DNA of 64,000 bases from Piper betle. Taxonomy: Eukaryota; Streptophyta; Magnoliopsida; Piperales; Piperaceae. This document shows positions 12,901 through 23,899 of the stretch, one piece after another. Position 1 is the stretch's first letter, and every line of letters starts with the position of its first letter. Made by a program: the position numbers and the translations under genes. The notes under the pieces are model-generated. The model was not told the origin of the DNA. It searched no databases and saw nothing but the letters and a program-made list of their open reading frames with translations. The stretch is from the NCBI GenBank assembly GCA_033002965.1, contig JAURVB010012329.1, forward strand, positions 1-64,000, read 5' to 3'.

Positions 12901-14933
12901 CAACCATTCAGCTCATTGCATGGACAGGGAGAGGGATGGGTATGCTCGCTGGCTACCCTTTTAAGTCTTTTCAACGTTCAAATCATCTGTGATCATGGTA
13001 TGATTTTAACCGAATAATTTTAAGTACAAGGAAACTTTAATTATTAGAGTAATTAAAATGCTTATATAGTCGACATGATATACTAGTGATCACATATTTA
13101 AAATCTCTCCCTAAACTAATAGCAAGGGGAAAAAGTTTCTTATTAATATATCTAAGAAAAGTAGCTGGAAATTTTTTACTCGTCAACATACGAGAAATTG
13201 TTCAAGAAATAATTATTATATGATAAAACAAACTTTTATCTAATGGGAAGTTATTTCATGGTTTCATAGTCACCAACCATAATTTTTAAACACCATACAG
13301 CCATACCTGATATTTAGCCGGTCGGCGATATGCTTAGTACAACTGGGTTGAACCGGTTTTAACAGAAGTTAAAACTTTATACGGGATATAATATACCTGA
13401 CATATTATTCTTTAAAAACAAGCATTTTTTTGTAAAAGCCTCCCCTCGTTTCTTTTAGAAAACAATTATGGAAATTAACAAATTATATACAAAATGAATA
13501 ATAGTTTATCAATCTAATTCTATAATCTTACACAAAATAGAGATATAGAATAAAAACGCCATTGTTCGAGCAATGCACCTTTTCACCAAGACACTTCACC
13601 TATAGCCCAGAGGTCCTTTCCCCTTTGGCGTCGGTGCTGTTGCCTTCCAATGCTTCTTCCTGTAACTCTGAAAAAAATCCAGTTGTCCAACTAATATCTA
13701 CTAATTCCTCCCAAAAGAAGAACGATGTATATCCCATTTGAGTCAACAGAACTACACTAATTGGAAGATGGAGACCAGAGGGGGTGATAAACATTTAGGA
13801 CAACCTATTCAATTAGACCTAGTTAGTTTTGAATGCAAATAAAACGAGAGCACTCCTCATGGATCAAATGACCAAGATGTATATCCTTGGGCATGGTGTT
13901 GTCGCTTGATATGCTTGAAGTGGATTATACAGAGCTCCACCAAAAGTGTGCCTTTGTAGCCTCTTGCAAGCTGCCATGACCTGGCTTTGAAACATGATAA
14001 AACAACATCATCGCCAACAATTTGAAGAAAATAAAAAGTAATTGGACGACAACAAGAGGTGGTGGGGCAGCAACAAGAGATGACCTGACTGACGGGTGGT
14101 GAAGGCGATGTTAACAGAAGTAGAGCAAAATGAATTATCATCAAGGCAGCAAGAAATGGCCGGGCAAGGCAGATGAGAGGCTGGAGGGATTAATCTTGCC
14201 GGTGGAAGGTGGCAACCTCGTCGACAGCAACCATGCAGAAGTTGGCATCGTCGCAACGGGCCAGCGGATCAAAAAACTAAAATAATTGATTCGTTCTTAG
14301 CCATTATAAAAAGAAAACAGATTCTTGAATCACTTTCACCTTATATCACGGTTTTAGTGTCCCTTATTAATCTACTATATCTTTAATAGAATAGGATTTA
14401 CTAGAAATCCAATTAATTTGGTTCACACGACCCATTGAGCAAATGCTTGTCAAAAACCCTTTGTAACTAATTTTATAAGGGATTTTGGTTTGAAACTCTT
14501 TGATCTTTTCTTCCCAAAGATCTCGGTCAGAGCATGCATATGCCAAATGTGAATCCCCTGAGAGCTGGGGAGGAGGGTACCTGGTGCCGCTACCTAGTCA
14601 ACTTATTCCCATGGTGTCCTTCCTCGGCAGGAGCTCCAGCACCTCAAAGCTCGACATTGGCCGGTGATTTTCGAGGTTCGTCAAGGAGCAAAGGGCCCGT
14701 CTCTAGATTATTCGATACTGCGCCACCATGCTTGTCTGCTGGTACATCCACGGCGACGACTCAGACGACTAGCACCTAGTTTTCAGAGTATCCATATCAC
14801 CATCCCCACCTAACAAATGCTCACCATAACATGGTAGTTATTTTGTGCGTGCCCAAGTTATAAATGTTTCTCGGTGTTCTTTCCATTCATACATAGATTT
14901 CTGTTAATGAATATTATATGTTGAAGTTGCATG
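8001..14933. other. Intergenic region without recognisable genes
   Basis: Long AT-rich stretch. 9722-10465 and 13600-14780 are less AT-rich and hold short frames (for example 14534-14779 plus, 13600-13794 minus) with no domain I can identify. A trinucleotide repeat is listed separately. No RNA gene or complete transposable element was recognised. Confidence 0.45.
9861..9901. repeat. (AAT)n microsatellite
   Basis: About 13 uninterrupted copies of a three-base ATA/TAA unit. In one frame it would encode poly-Asn, but the surrounding open frame shows no domain. Confidence 0.95.
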
Positions 14934-14941
14934 CTTGTAAC

Positions 14942-15180
14942 CAGGGTTGCTAATTGAGCGAGTCAGCTCGTGAGCATTTAGTGTTTGACTCGGCTTAACT
15001 TGACTCGAAACTCCATATTTAAATGCTCGACTCGAACTCGAATCTTACGGCCGAGCTTGAGCAAGGTCGTGTTCGACTCGACTCGACTCGGCTGTAACTC
15101 GAACTCGACTCGTAGTTCAACTCGAACTTGACTCGACAAAATAATATAATAATATAGTCTTTATATTATATTATATTATA

Positions 15181-15222
<42 letters not shown>

Positions 15223-15561
15223 AATAACATAGAAGCAAGATAGTTGAGATGACAAGTATTCACCTTGATGACTTCAAGGTTGTGGGTTTAAACCACAATG
15301 ACCTCATTTTTTTAAAGTGAGGTACTTTTGACTTTTAATCGAGCTGTTTTCGAACTGGCGAACGAGCTCATAAAAATTAAATAGTTTAAGTATATTCGAG
15401 TTCGAGTCGAGCTCGAATACATAAAAAATATTCGAGTCGAACTCGAGCATGTATGTCCAAAACTCGTTAGATCTCGAGTCGAGTTCGAACGAGTTTCGAA
15501 TTATTCGAGCCGAGTTCGAACACAAGTTGAGTTCGGCTCGCTCGTTCAATTAGCACCCCTA
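14942..15561. mobile_element. hAT-type MITE (620 bp) with perfect 8-bp duplication
   Basis: The left end reads CAGGGTTGCTAATTGAGCG and the right end, reverse-complemented, reads TAGGGGTGCTAATTGAACG. An exact direct repeat CTTGTAAC flanks it at 14934-14941 and 15562-15569, which is the 8-bp signature of hAT insertion. The subterminal parts are dense in 'ctcgactcgaactcg' motifs that can pair with each other. It carries a (TA)n run and a short tRNA-promoter-like stretch, and it has no coding capacity. Confidence 0.92.
15190..15215. repeat. (TA)n microsatellite inside MITE
   Basis: An uninterrupted TA run in the centre of the 14942-15561 MITE. Confidence 0.9.
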
Positions 15562-15569
15562 CTTGTAAC

Positions 15570-16090
15570 GACGTGCACTCAAAGTCCCCGACCAGGTATT
15601 AATGAGAGAACGAGTCAACCAAGTGAAGTAAGTTAAAAATTAAATAAACATTAGAAGTGATTCGATAAAATAGATGTAACAATAAAATAAAGTTAAATCT
15701 TAAACAGGTACTAAAAATATAAATATAACTCTAATTATAACAAAAACTACTAAGCAAGCTACCACCACAAAGGTTCCACAATAGAAATGACAAAACCAAT
15801 AATAAACAACTACAAAGGCCCTTAGAATCGAACACGAGTTTTTACATCCATCATTATTGACTTAAATAGAGAAATAATAAGTATAAGAAAGTCTAACAAA
15901 TAAAATAGTTTCCACGTATCCCACCAAGCTAGTCCCTTATCCAAAGACTCACTTGAAAAAGTGGGGTGATTTTGCGTTATTGATAAAACTATTATATACA
16001 CATAACATTAAATACAATAAATTTTTAACCCATTTCTATTAAAATCATAAATGAGCCTAAGTAGAGCTCCTAACCAAAGGAGTAGCCACA
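15570..16090. other. Intergenic region
   Basis: AT-rich sequence between the MITE and the plastid-derived insertion. I see no gene or repeat structure in it. Confidence 0.5.
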
Positions 16091-16335
16091 TCAACTATTG
16101 TGATCTTTCCCTTCAATTACATATGAAAACAACTTGTAAACTTTATTATAACCATCCCTAGTGGGTTGACCACAAATACCATTATTAAGAAGTGTATTAA
16201 TGCTTCTTACAGTAACTCCTTCACAAATTACTAATTTTCCTGGTGTGGATCTACTTGTTGTTAATAGAACAGTAAGGGTATTGTTTCGATAAATAACTCT
16301 TCGATAGAGTTCATTAACCAAGAGGTAATAAGGCC
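16091..16335 (-). pseudogene. rpoC1: Nuclear copy of plastid rpoC1 fragment (NUPT)
   Basis: The minus strand encodes a stretch that closely follows the plastid RNA polymerase beta-prime subunit: [14 protein letters not shown], then [13 protein letters not shown], then [16 protein letters not shown] and VIEGK. This is only about 80 residues of a roughly 680-residue protein, without start or end. Several differences from the usual plastid sequence ([12 protein letters not shown] where plastids usually have GIRGQPMRDGHN) look like C-to-T or G-to-A changes, as expected for methylated nuclear copies. It is non-functional in the nucleus. Confidence 0.85.
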
Positions 16336-16437
16336 TTTCCATTTTGACAAAAGACCCGAGTTATATAACTTTGCATTAGCTATCCTGATCATGATTTTCC
16401 CACACATAGGTAAAGAAAAAGTTCTTTTGGCCGATTG
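16336..16437 (-). other. Linker between the two plastid-derived pieces
   Basis: This joins the rpoC1 fragment to the trnR-like fragment, which are not adjacent in typical plastid genomes (large single-copy region versus inverted repeat). The sequence is probably plastid spacer from beside trnR, but I cannot assign it with certainty. Confidence 0.45.
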
Positions 16438-16511
16438 TAGGCGAGGAGGGATTCGAACCTTGACACCATGATTCGTAACCACGTGCTTTAATCCTCTGAG
16501 CTACAACCCAT
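16438..16511 (-). pseudogene. trnR-ACG: Nuclear copy of plastid trnR-ACG
   Basis: Read on the minus strand, the 74 bases follow the plastid arginine tRNA: GTAGCTCAGAGGATTA in the D arm, CACGTGG..ACGAA in the anticodon arm (loop keeps ACG), and GGTTCGAATCC in the T arm. Changes such as GGCTACGAACCACGG to GGTTACGAATCATGG are C-to-T or G-to-A and disturb pairing in the anticodon and acceptor stems. It is therefore a decayed transfer from the plastid inverted repeat, not a working nuclear tRNA gene. Confidence 0.88.
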
Positions 16512-16620
16512 CTCCACTAGATCTATTCAAGTACCCTCAAAAGGAACCTTTCCTCCCCTTAACCATGGAGACTAGAACTATCATCTCTCAGGCTCTTTTG
16601 AGCGAGATGCAATCAATATT
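16512..16620 (-). other. Probable plastid spacer upstream of trnR-ACG
   Basis: On the minus strand this runs straight into the trnR copy and resembles the rrn5-trnR spacer ('tagatctagtggagatggg'). The boundary near 16620 is approximate and rests on recollection of plastid spacers. Confidence 0.4.
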
Positions 16621-17340
16621 GGTATATTTTATAACTACCCTATTTAATTAGAACTACCATAATTTTATGATCATCATTATAGAATAAGTTTTAATTAAAC
16701 TGTAGCGAATAAGGAGTTAAATATTATACATACGACTATACTTTGTTCGAGTGATTCCAATATTGTGAGGTCCAATTTAATCTAATTATTGGGGAGATTA
16801 TAAATATTTAACTTGGTTAAAAACTTTTATGAGTTGGGCTTCGAGTTGGGTCATTACAAATAAATACAAGTATATGTTAATATATATATATTTCTACATG
16901 CATGCTATGACAAAGAATTATAGATGAATGCAACCGGTCACTACAAACATAAGTAATCACCTAGATAATTAAGCAATTAAATAAAATAAATATCAATTAA
17001 ATATTCACCACGCACATACAACTATAATAAAACAACAGTATCTTTAAAGTCAAACAATTATCTTTCTAATTTATAATTAATTGTCATTTTACCCCATTTA
17101 AAATAATTATCAATGCTAAAGAATAAATAATTAGGTACCCATTTAGAAGTAAACTAGTAGTGAAACGAAGTAGACCAAGCCTAAACAAAGAAATCAAACA
17201 TCACCGCCTCTTAACCACAAGGTGAGTTACTTATGGTCACTACAAACCCAAATCACGGTACTCCTCAACCCCAATTTACAACCCCCTATATCCTCATGCA
17301 CTAGTATCAAACACACCACCCATTAATCCCATGGTAACAC
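16621..17340. other. Intergenic region
   Basis: AT-rich sequence. No open frame of note, RNA gene or complete element is seen. Confidence 0.5.
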
Positions 17341-18113
17341 TATGGTTGCAAAAATCAGAATCGAAATCGAAATCGGTCTTTGAAGGAGTTGGAATCAGAA
17401 TCAAAATCAGCTAAATCAACCGGAATCGGTTCAATTGAATCAGCCTATGTCTTATACAAAAATTTCAACTTAGTTAAAATTAGTGGGTTATTAGTATAGA
17501 ATATGTTATTCTAATGTAATTTTCATGTTATAATGTATATTATATTTTATGATATTTTTCATATTTTTAGAATTTTTAAAATTATTTGAAGTTAGTTATT
17601 ATTTTTGACTCGAGTCGGAGTTGAGTAAACTTTTAATTACGAGAATGCCATCCCTCGTTCTCCCCACTGCCGCCCATATACCCTCCCGATAGCCGCCGTC
17701 GCTGCACCACCCTGCCCGCCCTCGCCCCATATCCCACCCGTCGCCCTGCCCATGTCGCCACCCTCGCCACCTTATTGCCCCGTTGCCCCCCCTCCTCGCC
17801 TTGCGCCTCGCCTCGCCACCCTCGAAACCGCCCTCGCCACGCTCGCCCTGCCCCGTCGCCTCCCTCGCCGCCCGGTCCCACGCCGTCGTTGTCCCCCAGC
17901 CCCGACCCCCCTGGTCGCCCTTGCAGCCTCCCTGCCGCCGATCGGAATAGGCTCGAATTCGAGCCGGTTCTGGAATTGATTCGAATCAGGGAATCGGCAC
18001 GAATTGGCCGATTCGAGCCTAGCCGATTCACGTTATTTTTTAAATTGGATCGCCACCGATCCGATTTAAATCGGCTGATTTTGAGTAGAATCGCCGAATT
18101 TATGCATGTGACG
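17341..18113 (-). mobile_element. hAT-type element with embedded LTR-family piece
   Basis: The left end (ATGGTTGCAAAAATC, then many 'aaatcgg' motifs, then 'tttgaaggagttggaatc') is the reverse complement of the right end of the hAT element at 27442-29426. The right end (about 17940-18113) matches that element's left end, also reversed. Between them, about 17480-17640 matches the reverse complement of the LTR family at 31861-32015, including the 'gactcgagtcggagttga' stretch and the 'ggttattagt' stretch. A C-rich block follows, as it does next to that stretch in the LTR. No clear 8-bp target duplication remains, so the copy is old. Confidence 0.75.
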
Positions 18114-19158
18114 CAATAAGCAACCAATAAACTCATCAAACAATTTACACGATGCACTCTCAAAACTAAGGATTATAACTTTAGTACATGCCACAAGAAT
18201 TAGCAGATTTACAATTTCCCAACACCGATCTAACATGGCAAAGCAGATGCCTTATTATTTATTCAAAAACTAGTTTAAATATCCAAACTTGAAATAAGTA
18301 CACGAGCAAACATCGACGATTTCCATTAATTTCCAAACTAAGGAACACCTATTGTAACTGCTCTAGATCAAGGAGAAATATAATTAACGCAACTAACAGC
18401 CTTCAGTACACATAACCACCCAACCCCCATGGAAGCATGCCACGACACAAGCGATCACAGCAACGAATCAAAAAACTGTACATGGACATGATCCAATATA
18501 TAAGATAAAGATTAGCCTTTTAATTAATTAACAATCAATAACAATTAATTCCAATTATGTTAGCATTAATAACTAACAAGATCAGCAAGTAAAATAACTA
18601 CCAAATAATGAACCACCAGGTTATCTCATACCAAGGAACTAAATGTCAGTGCATGTACACTTACCCAAGAGATGATTCACACTTAGTAAATATGTATATA
18701 TAAAAATCTTGCATGCAATACGACTACAAAAAAACTGAATCATGGCCATTTACCTTACCAGTAATTAATCTAATTCCATATTACTACAAGCATCAGAGAT
18801 CAAATAAGAAACTAACAATTATCCAGATCCCGGTGAACAATATAAAGCCAAAACATGACACATGCATGCATGCATTTCTATCCGTCCACCTACAAGAAGG
18901 AAGAAAAAAATAAAAACAAATAATGGCAAGATGAGTATCGGGGAGAATGTAAAAGGGAGAGGGAAGGCTTGGAGGCAGGTCGTGGGTGATGACATCGACC
19001 CCCCTCCTCCCAACGCAGGAAATCTCCAACCAAAAATCTCTCAACGTCCTCAACAAAACCGATCATTTTTAGAGGATTTTAACCTTATCCCTTACCCCAT
19101 AAGATCTCCCCAATAACGAAATATATCTCTATACATATTTTATATAGTTAACCTAGTC

Positions 19159-19201
<43 letters not shown>

Positions 19202-21329
19202 AAATAACAAGATAACAAATCATATGTTGGTCCATAAAAATAAATGGAACCAAGTTAAATGGATAAATAAAATACCGAGTTCTCGCAACGCTTGTCATCC
19301 AAATTAGCATTTCTCTGTAAATTGTAACTGGATTGAAAGAGTAAAGTTTTTGACGATGAAAGTAGAAACGTTGGATTGGAATTGGCCGATCCAGTCTGTA
19401 ATGGGCCAAGGGAAGGTGCCCTGGTAAGGATGGACAGCCGTGATTAGCTGCTGCTCACAGGCCTTGTCCAATCATGAACATGTACAATCAGACGATCTTC
19501 CATCGAAATCCATAACAAATTTCGTAGATGATTCTTCCCTTTGGATCAAAAACCATATAACACATGCATATCATTGATAATTTCTGATTTGTATTATCAA
19601 GGATGGTAACATGTTTCTGGGTGGGTCTCATGCATCGCTACCGATGAAGTACGGCCTCATTGACCACTGACTTTTGCCTCTTCTACTTCGGCGTTGGATT
19701 CGGAAACTACTAACTGAGGCTTCTTCAGATCATCACCATGTATATGCATACATATATACCAAATCTCAACCAGGGTTATATAATAATATATAATAATAAA
19801 GTGGAAGCTCAAATTAAGATTGGGTATGATTTATTATAATTTATAAGAACTGATCGTAAACCATGTGAGAGCTGCATGTATGATCAGTTTTATGAAGAAA
19901 ATTGCTTCTTGCTTACCAAATTATATATCTTGTTAAATTATGCTGACATACTACTGGCGATTTTTGTTTTAAACGTCAGGATTAGCAGAGCAAAACTTGC
20001 GTACTCCCAGTATAAACACACATGGCTTTGTGCGTCCCTATGTATGTCCATACTGGCCGTACGTAATAACCAATCACACTAGCAAATTATAGTAGTAGTT
20101 TTGATGGGGCAAACTAAGGCAAATTAATTAGAGAAGGACGTCTCCAATTCACATGAATCTCACGTACATCATCAGAGTTCAGACAAATTGGTCAATTGTA
20201 ACAGAAATAGTGAATTATGCAACTCTTCTAATCACATGACAAATGTGAAAAAAATAAAATTTAAAATAGACTCTTAAACAAAATAATAAAATTCAGGGTC
20301 AGCCAAAAAACATATAAACTTACAAATGGTCAAGTAAGCCAGCAAATTAACCATGCACATTCCATCTTAAGTTCAACCTGATATCTAAGCATACTTTTAT
20401 TATGCTTAATTAATTTTTCCTTTTGATTTATGTTTTTACTTTTAACAATTTTATAAATAATTTTCTTAAATTCTTGACCCAAAACCCAAAACCATAAACC
20501 ATATTAAATAACAATAATTGCCACTCTTATAGTATCATATTATGTAAGACATTTAAAAAATATATATATATATATGTTAGGTTCATGAACATTTTCTCTT
20601 GAAAGCACATGGTTCATGAGGGCATGTCCATGGATAGATTTGTTCCAACCGTCCACTTTGGTCACCATGGCCAAGAACTGTTCCGATGAGCCACAAACTA
20701 ACAAACAATGAGGACAAATCTAATTATAAGACTGTTGAAAATGAAGCCCAATATTGGGCCTACCAACGATTAACTACACCCAATATTAGATTTGGACGGA
20801 TTACCAACCAATACGTACTTATCTGACCGGTAGTATGGGCTTTTCAATGCAATAATAAAAATTATGGACATTTTTGAAAAGTTTTTTTGTTGAGAAAACC
20901 AAGCTTTAAAATTACAAATATGAGAATAAATTAAATATCAGAATATAAACTGAAAATATTTGCATTATATAAAGTATAAACTATATGCCACAAAGGGATA
21001 ACCATATGCCATTAGACAAAGACATGAAAATTACACTCCACTTACATTTTCTAACAAAGTCAACATTTGGGAATATGCTAATCTTTGCCCAATCACTTTT
21101 TGTGTGCCCATTCATTTATTCCCCCTATTTGCTACATTAAATAATAATAAAAATAATAATAGCAATAAAATACAGATTCATCACCCCGGCCCAAATAGTA
21201 AAAACCTGGCGTACACCGGCCCAAAACCAAATGGGCCCAACTTCGGCCCACCAAATCCGAGACCCGCTTCGTCGTCGGCGACGTCAACACAGAACGTCGG
21301 CGAGCAGCTTGTACCGCCGGCACCCGAAC
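18114..21329. other. Intergenic region downstream of the PHD gene
   Basis: Mostly AT-rich. It holds a long (TA)n run at 19161-19197 and short frames at 18713-19116 and 19876-20082 with no recognisable domain. The part nearest 21330 is presumably the 3' untranslated region of the PHD gene. Confidence 0.45.
19161..19197. repeat. (TA)n microsatellite
   Basis: About 18 uninterrupted AT dinucleotides. Confidence 0.95.
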
Positions 21330-21904
21330 CTACCACGGGCGGCCAAGCTCTTCCACCTCTCCAACGCCTTCCCACCCCCCTCCGCCGCCGCCACCGACGT
21401 TCTTCGTCTCCGACGCGGCCCTCTTCTTCTCCCTCGCCCCCTGCGTGTACTGCGGCAGAGGCTGGTGCTTCTCCTCCGATGGCTGCACCGGCGGCGGCGG
21501 CGGGGAGGAGGGGTTATCGGGTAACGACTGCGCGATGTCGAGGAGGCACTCGAAGACTTTGCGACGCTTGATCGACCTCTGCTCCTCTTCATGGATGCAC
21601 CACTCGCAGCTCCATCTGTCGACGTCGACGTTGGGATAAAACCTACTACAATACCTAATCATCATCATTCCCACAACAAAACCATACATACATTAGCTCC
21701 ATATCGCAGACCCGGAGAAGCGTAGTAGAGTAAACTAAACCAAATGTTATATGATATTAAAAAAATTGGGTATCAATAACAGTACATGTGCTGGTGGCGG
21801 TGTCCGCAGGTGCTGCAGAGGCGGAGCGCGCCGGAGAAGCCGACGTCGCCGCACAGGCTGCACACCGTACCTTCCTCCCCGCCGCCGCCGCGCTCCTCTT
21901 CCAT
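21330..21904 (-). CDS. Small PHD zinc-finger protein
   Basis: There are two exons: 21904-21786 (ATG at 21904, donor CACAT|GTACTG) and 21654-21330 (acceptor GATTAG|GTATTG). They splice in frame to 147 codons plus TAG. The finger spans about residues 14-60. It reads VCSLCGDVGFSG, then LRLCSTCGHRHQHMYC, then DRWSCEWC, which gives the C4-H-C3 order of a PHD finger; the intron splits the H-x2-C part. After it comes a basic RSIKRRKVF stretch, a possible nuclear localisation signal. The tail is rich in Pro, Glu and Gly. PHD fingers usually read histone H3 tails, and related small plant proteins have one atypical PHD finger. The frame continues upstream of the chosen ATG, but that part is low-complexity leader. 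The acidic Gly-rich MEEERGGGGEE is the natural start. Confidence 0.82.
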
Positions 21905-22240
21905 AATATATAACAACAGTAATAAAAACAATAATATCACCAACACAGAGAATAAAAGGGAAGGAGGGTGTGTGAGATTTTTTTTTTTTTGGAGAGAGGG
22001 AATATGGGAAAGTAGGAACGTGGAAGAAGAGTGGTGGCGGCTGGGGGACTGGCTATTGACGGTCATCCACCTGTTTTACTCCGGTGACAGCTTCGTCTCT
22101 CCCCAGAAAAATATGACGGTTCGTAGCTTTCATGGTGGGGAGGGGAGCGTGGGTGGGCCTCCTCCAACCCACCCAGCGTTGCGTCCTGGTTTTGGTTTTC
22201 TGATTTGGAGCCAAAAAATGGTCGTTTATTAATGGAGATT
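21905..22240 (-). promoter_or_regulatory. Leader and proximal upstream region of the PHD gene
   Basis: On the minus strand the DNA before the ATG is a pyrimidine-rich leader with a long A run (T run 21978-21991 on plus) and CT repeats, typical of plant 5' untranslated regions. No distinct TATA box was identified. Confidence 0.4.
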
Positions 22241-23640
22241 TTTAGGTACATAAAGTCGGTGTGTTCAATTGATCATCACCTCATACAACATATACGTATA
22301 TACACACAGCACATCTCAGCTCAACATATAATTAGCTTATAAATTCTGATGACAAGGTGCGATCAACAGTACGATAATAGTATTGAACAAGAAAAGATTC
22401 ACAAACGCAATGAAGTTTGGGGAGACTGAGGAGGGCAGTGACGGGCTAGAAAGGTGAAAGGGGATGGGCGGAGGCACGATGATGTTAGCTATGCACGAAG
22501 CAACGAAGAAAAAGGTTGGGAGGGAGTCAACGTGGCGTTGAGGGAGAGGGAGTGATCAAAACTGGCGTGTGCGGTCGGTGCCGGCCAAAGAGCATCCAAA
22601 TATATTTATTATAGAGAAGGCGAGGGTCAAGAGTGTCGAGACCAGCTGCTCAACGTCAACATGTGATGGGATTAGGATGGGAGAAGGAAAGCTGTGGTGT
22701 TTATATATTGTCACATACCTATTACATAAAAAATCAAACGCAGGAAATCACTGGCTTACAGTCTGCGGATTAATCAAAATCTCCTTCCACAGGAGGAAAT
22801 TTCGGTAGCTACTGCCACCAATCAAGTGCAGAAAAAAAAAACCCATTTCATAATTTCAGCACTGTTTTTATTACACTTTTTCAAATATTTTTTTAAAATT
22901 ACAAGAACTACCCGCTTTTTTGTTCAATTGGGTAATTCATGTTACTCCTACTAGTTATGATTCATAGATCATGGTTAACTTTGCATGATTTCCAAGGGGT
23001 GGGTTTTAAAATCAATTCATATGAAAATTAATTTTAAAAACATTACTTGAGTTAAGTTTTACATTATTTTTGTCAATATAGCGATAAGTGTACACATAAA
23101 AGCCATAAAGGTGTTATGTTTGTGATCAATGTTGATACATATACATATAGAGGAGTGTTACAATACAAATAACACCTCAAAATAGACAACTCACATTTAT
23201 GACTGCTATATACTATTATAATATATTTAATTTTACATAGAAATAATCTTATGTTCACTTCTAAGTAATAATCAAAATATAATTTCATACTAAATTCGGC
23301 CCAACTATACCGCGTCCCAACAGGGTCTATCAAAACCTTCTAAAAACAACCCAATAGGGATCAATAAATCAGTCTTTCATCCATACAAAAATATTCATTG
23401 CAGATAGTTTTCATCAGATGTACATTGAGATTGGCACGTCATAAAACTAGACAGTGAGTGATAAACACTAAATTGGATAGTCCCATAAATAAAAACAATG
23501 AAACAACTTTCCATGCTAAAGATTAGAATTCTGAGCTGCATGCCGGAGCTTGAAGCTCGGAATGCAAGCTATTCCCACACGCTAGCACATATGTACACTA
23601 AGTCAATACAGCTTCCCTAAATCCCCACAACCTCCTCTAG
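22241..23640. other. Intergenic region
   Basis: 22350-22640 is purine-rich and moderately GC, while the rest is AT-rich. No gene is recognised. The right edge probably includes the 3' untranslated region of the BED/hAT gene. Confidence 0.45.
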
Positions 23641-23899
23641 ACTAGTGTATGGCAAAGCATGTGGAGACTCGGCAAGAACAGGTAAAGCAGGAAAAAGGGT
23701 TCGTATGTATTTGTACACTAGATGAAGCCATCATAAGAACAATCAGAAAGATCTGATAAAGAGCTTTTAGATTGACCATGAGTTGATGCAGATTGATCCT
23801 AATTCGGAAGTGGTATTTGCCTCCATGATTATGTACTGACAAGACAGGTTGATATTTATACAATTGCATACACGTACCTAATGGGCACGCGTCTGAAGT

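Noticed and set aside
16438..16511. Functional arginine tRNA gene
   Set aside because: Sequence is of plastid origin with substitutions that break stems, next to an rpoC1 fragment. It is a decayed plastid insertion.
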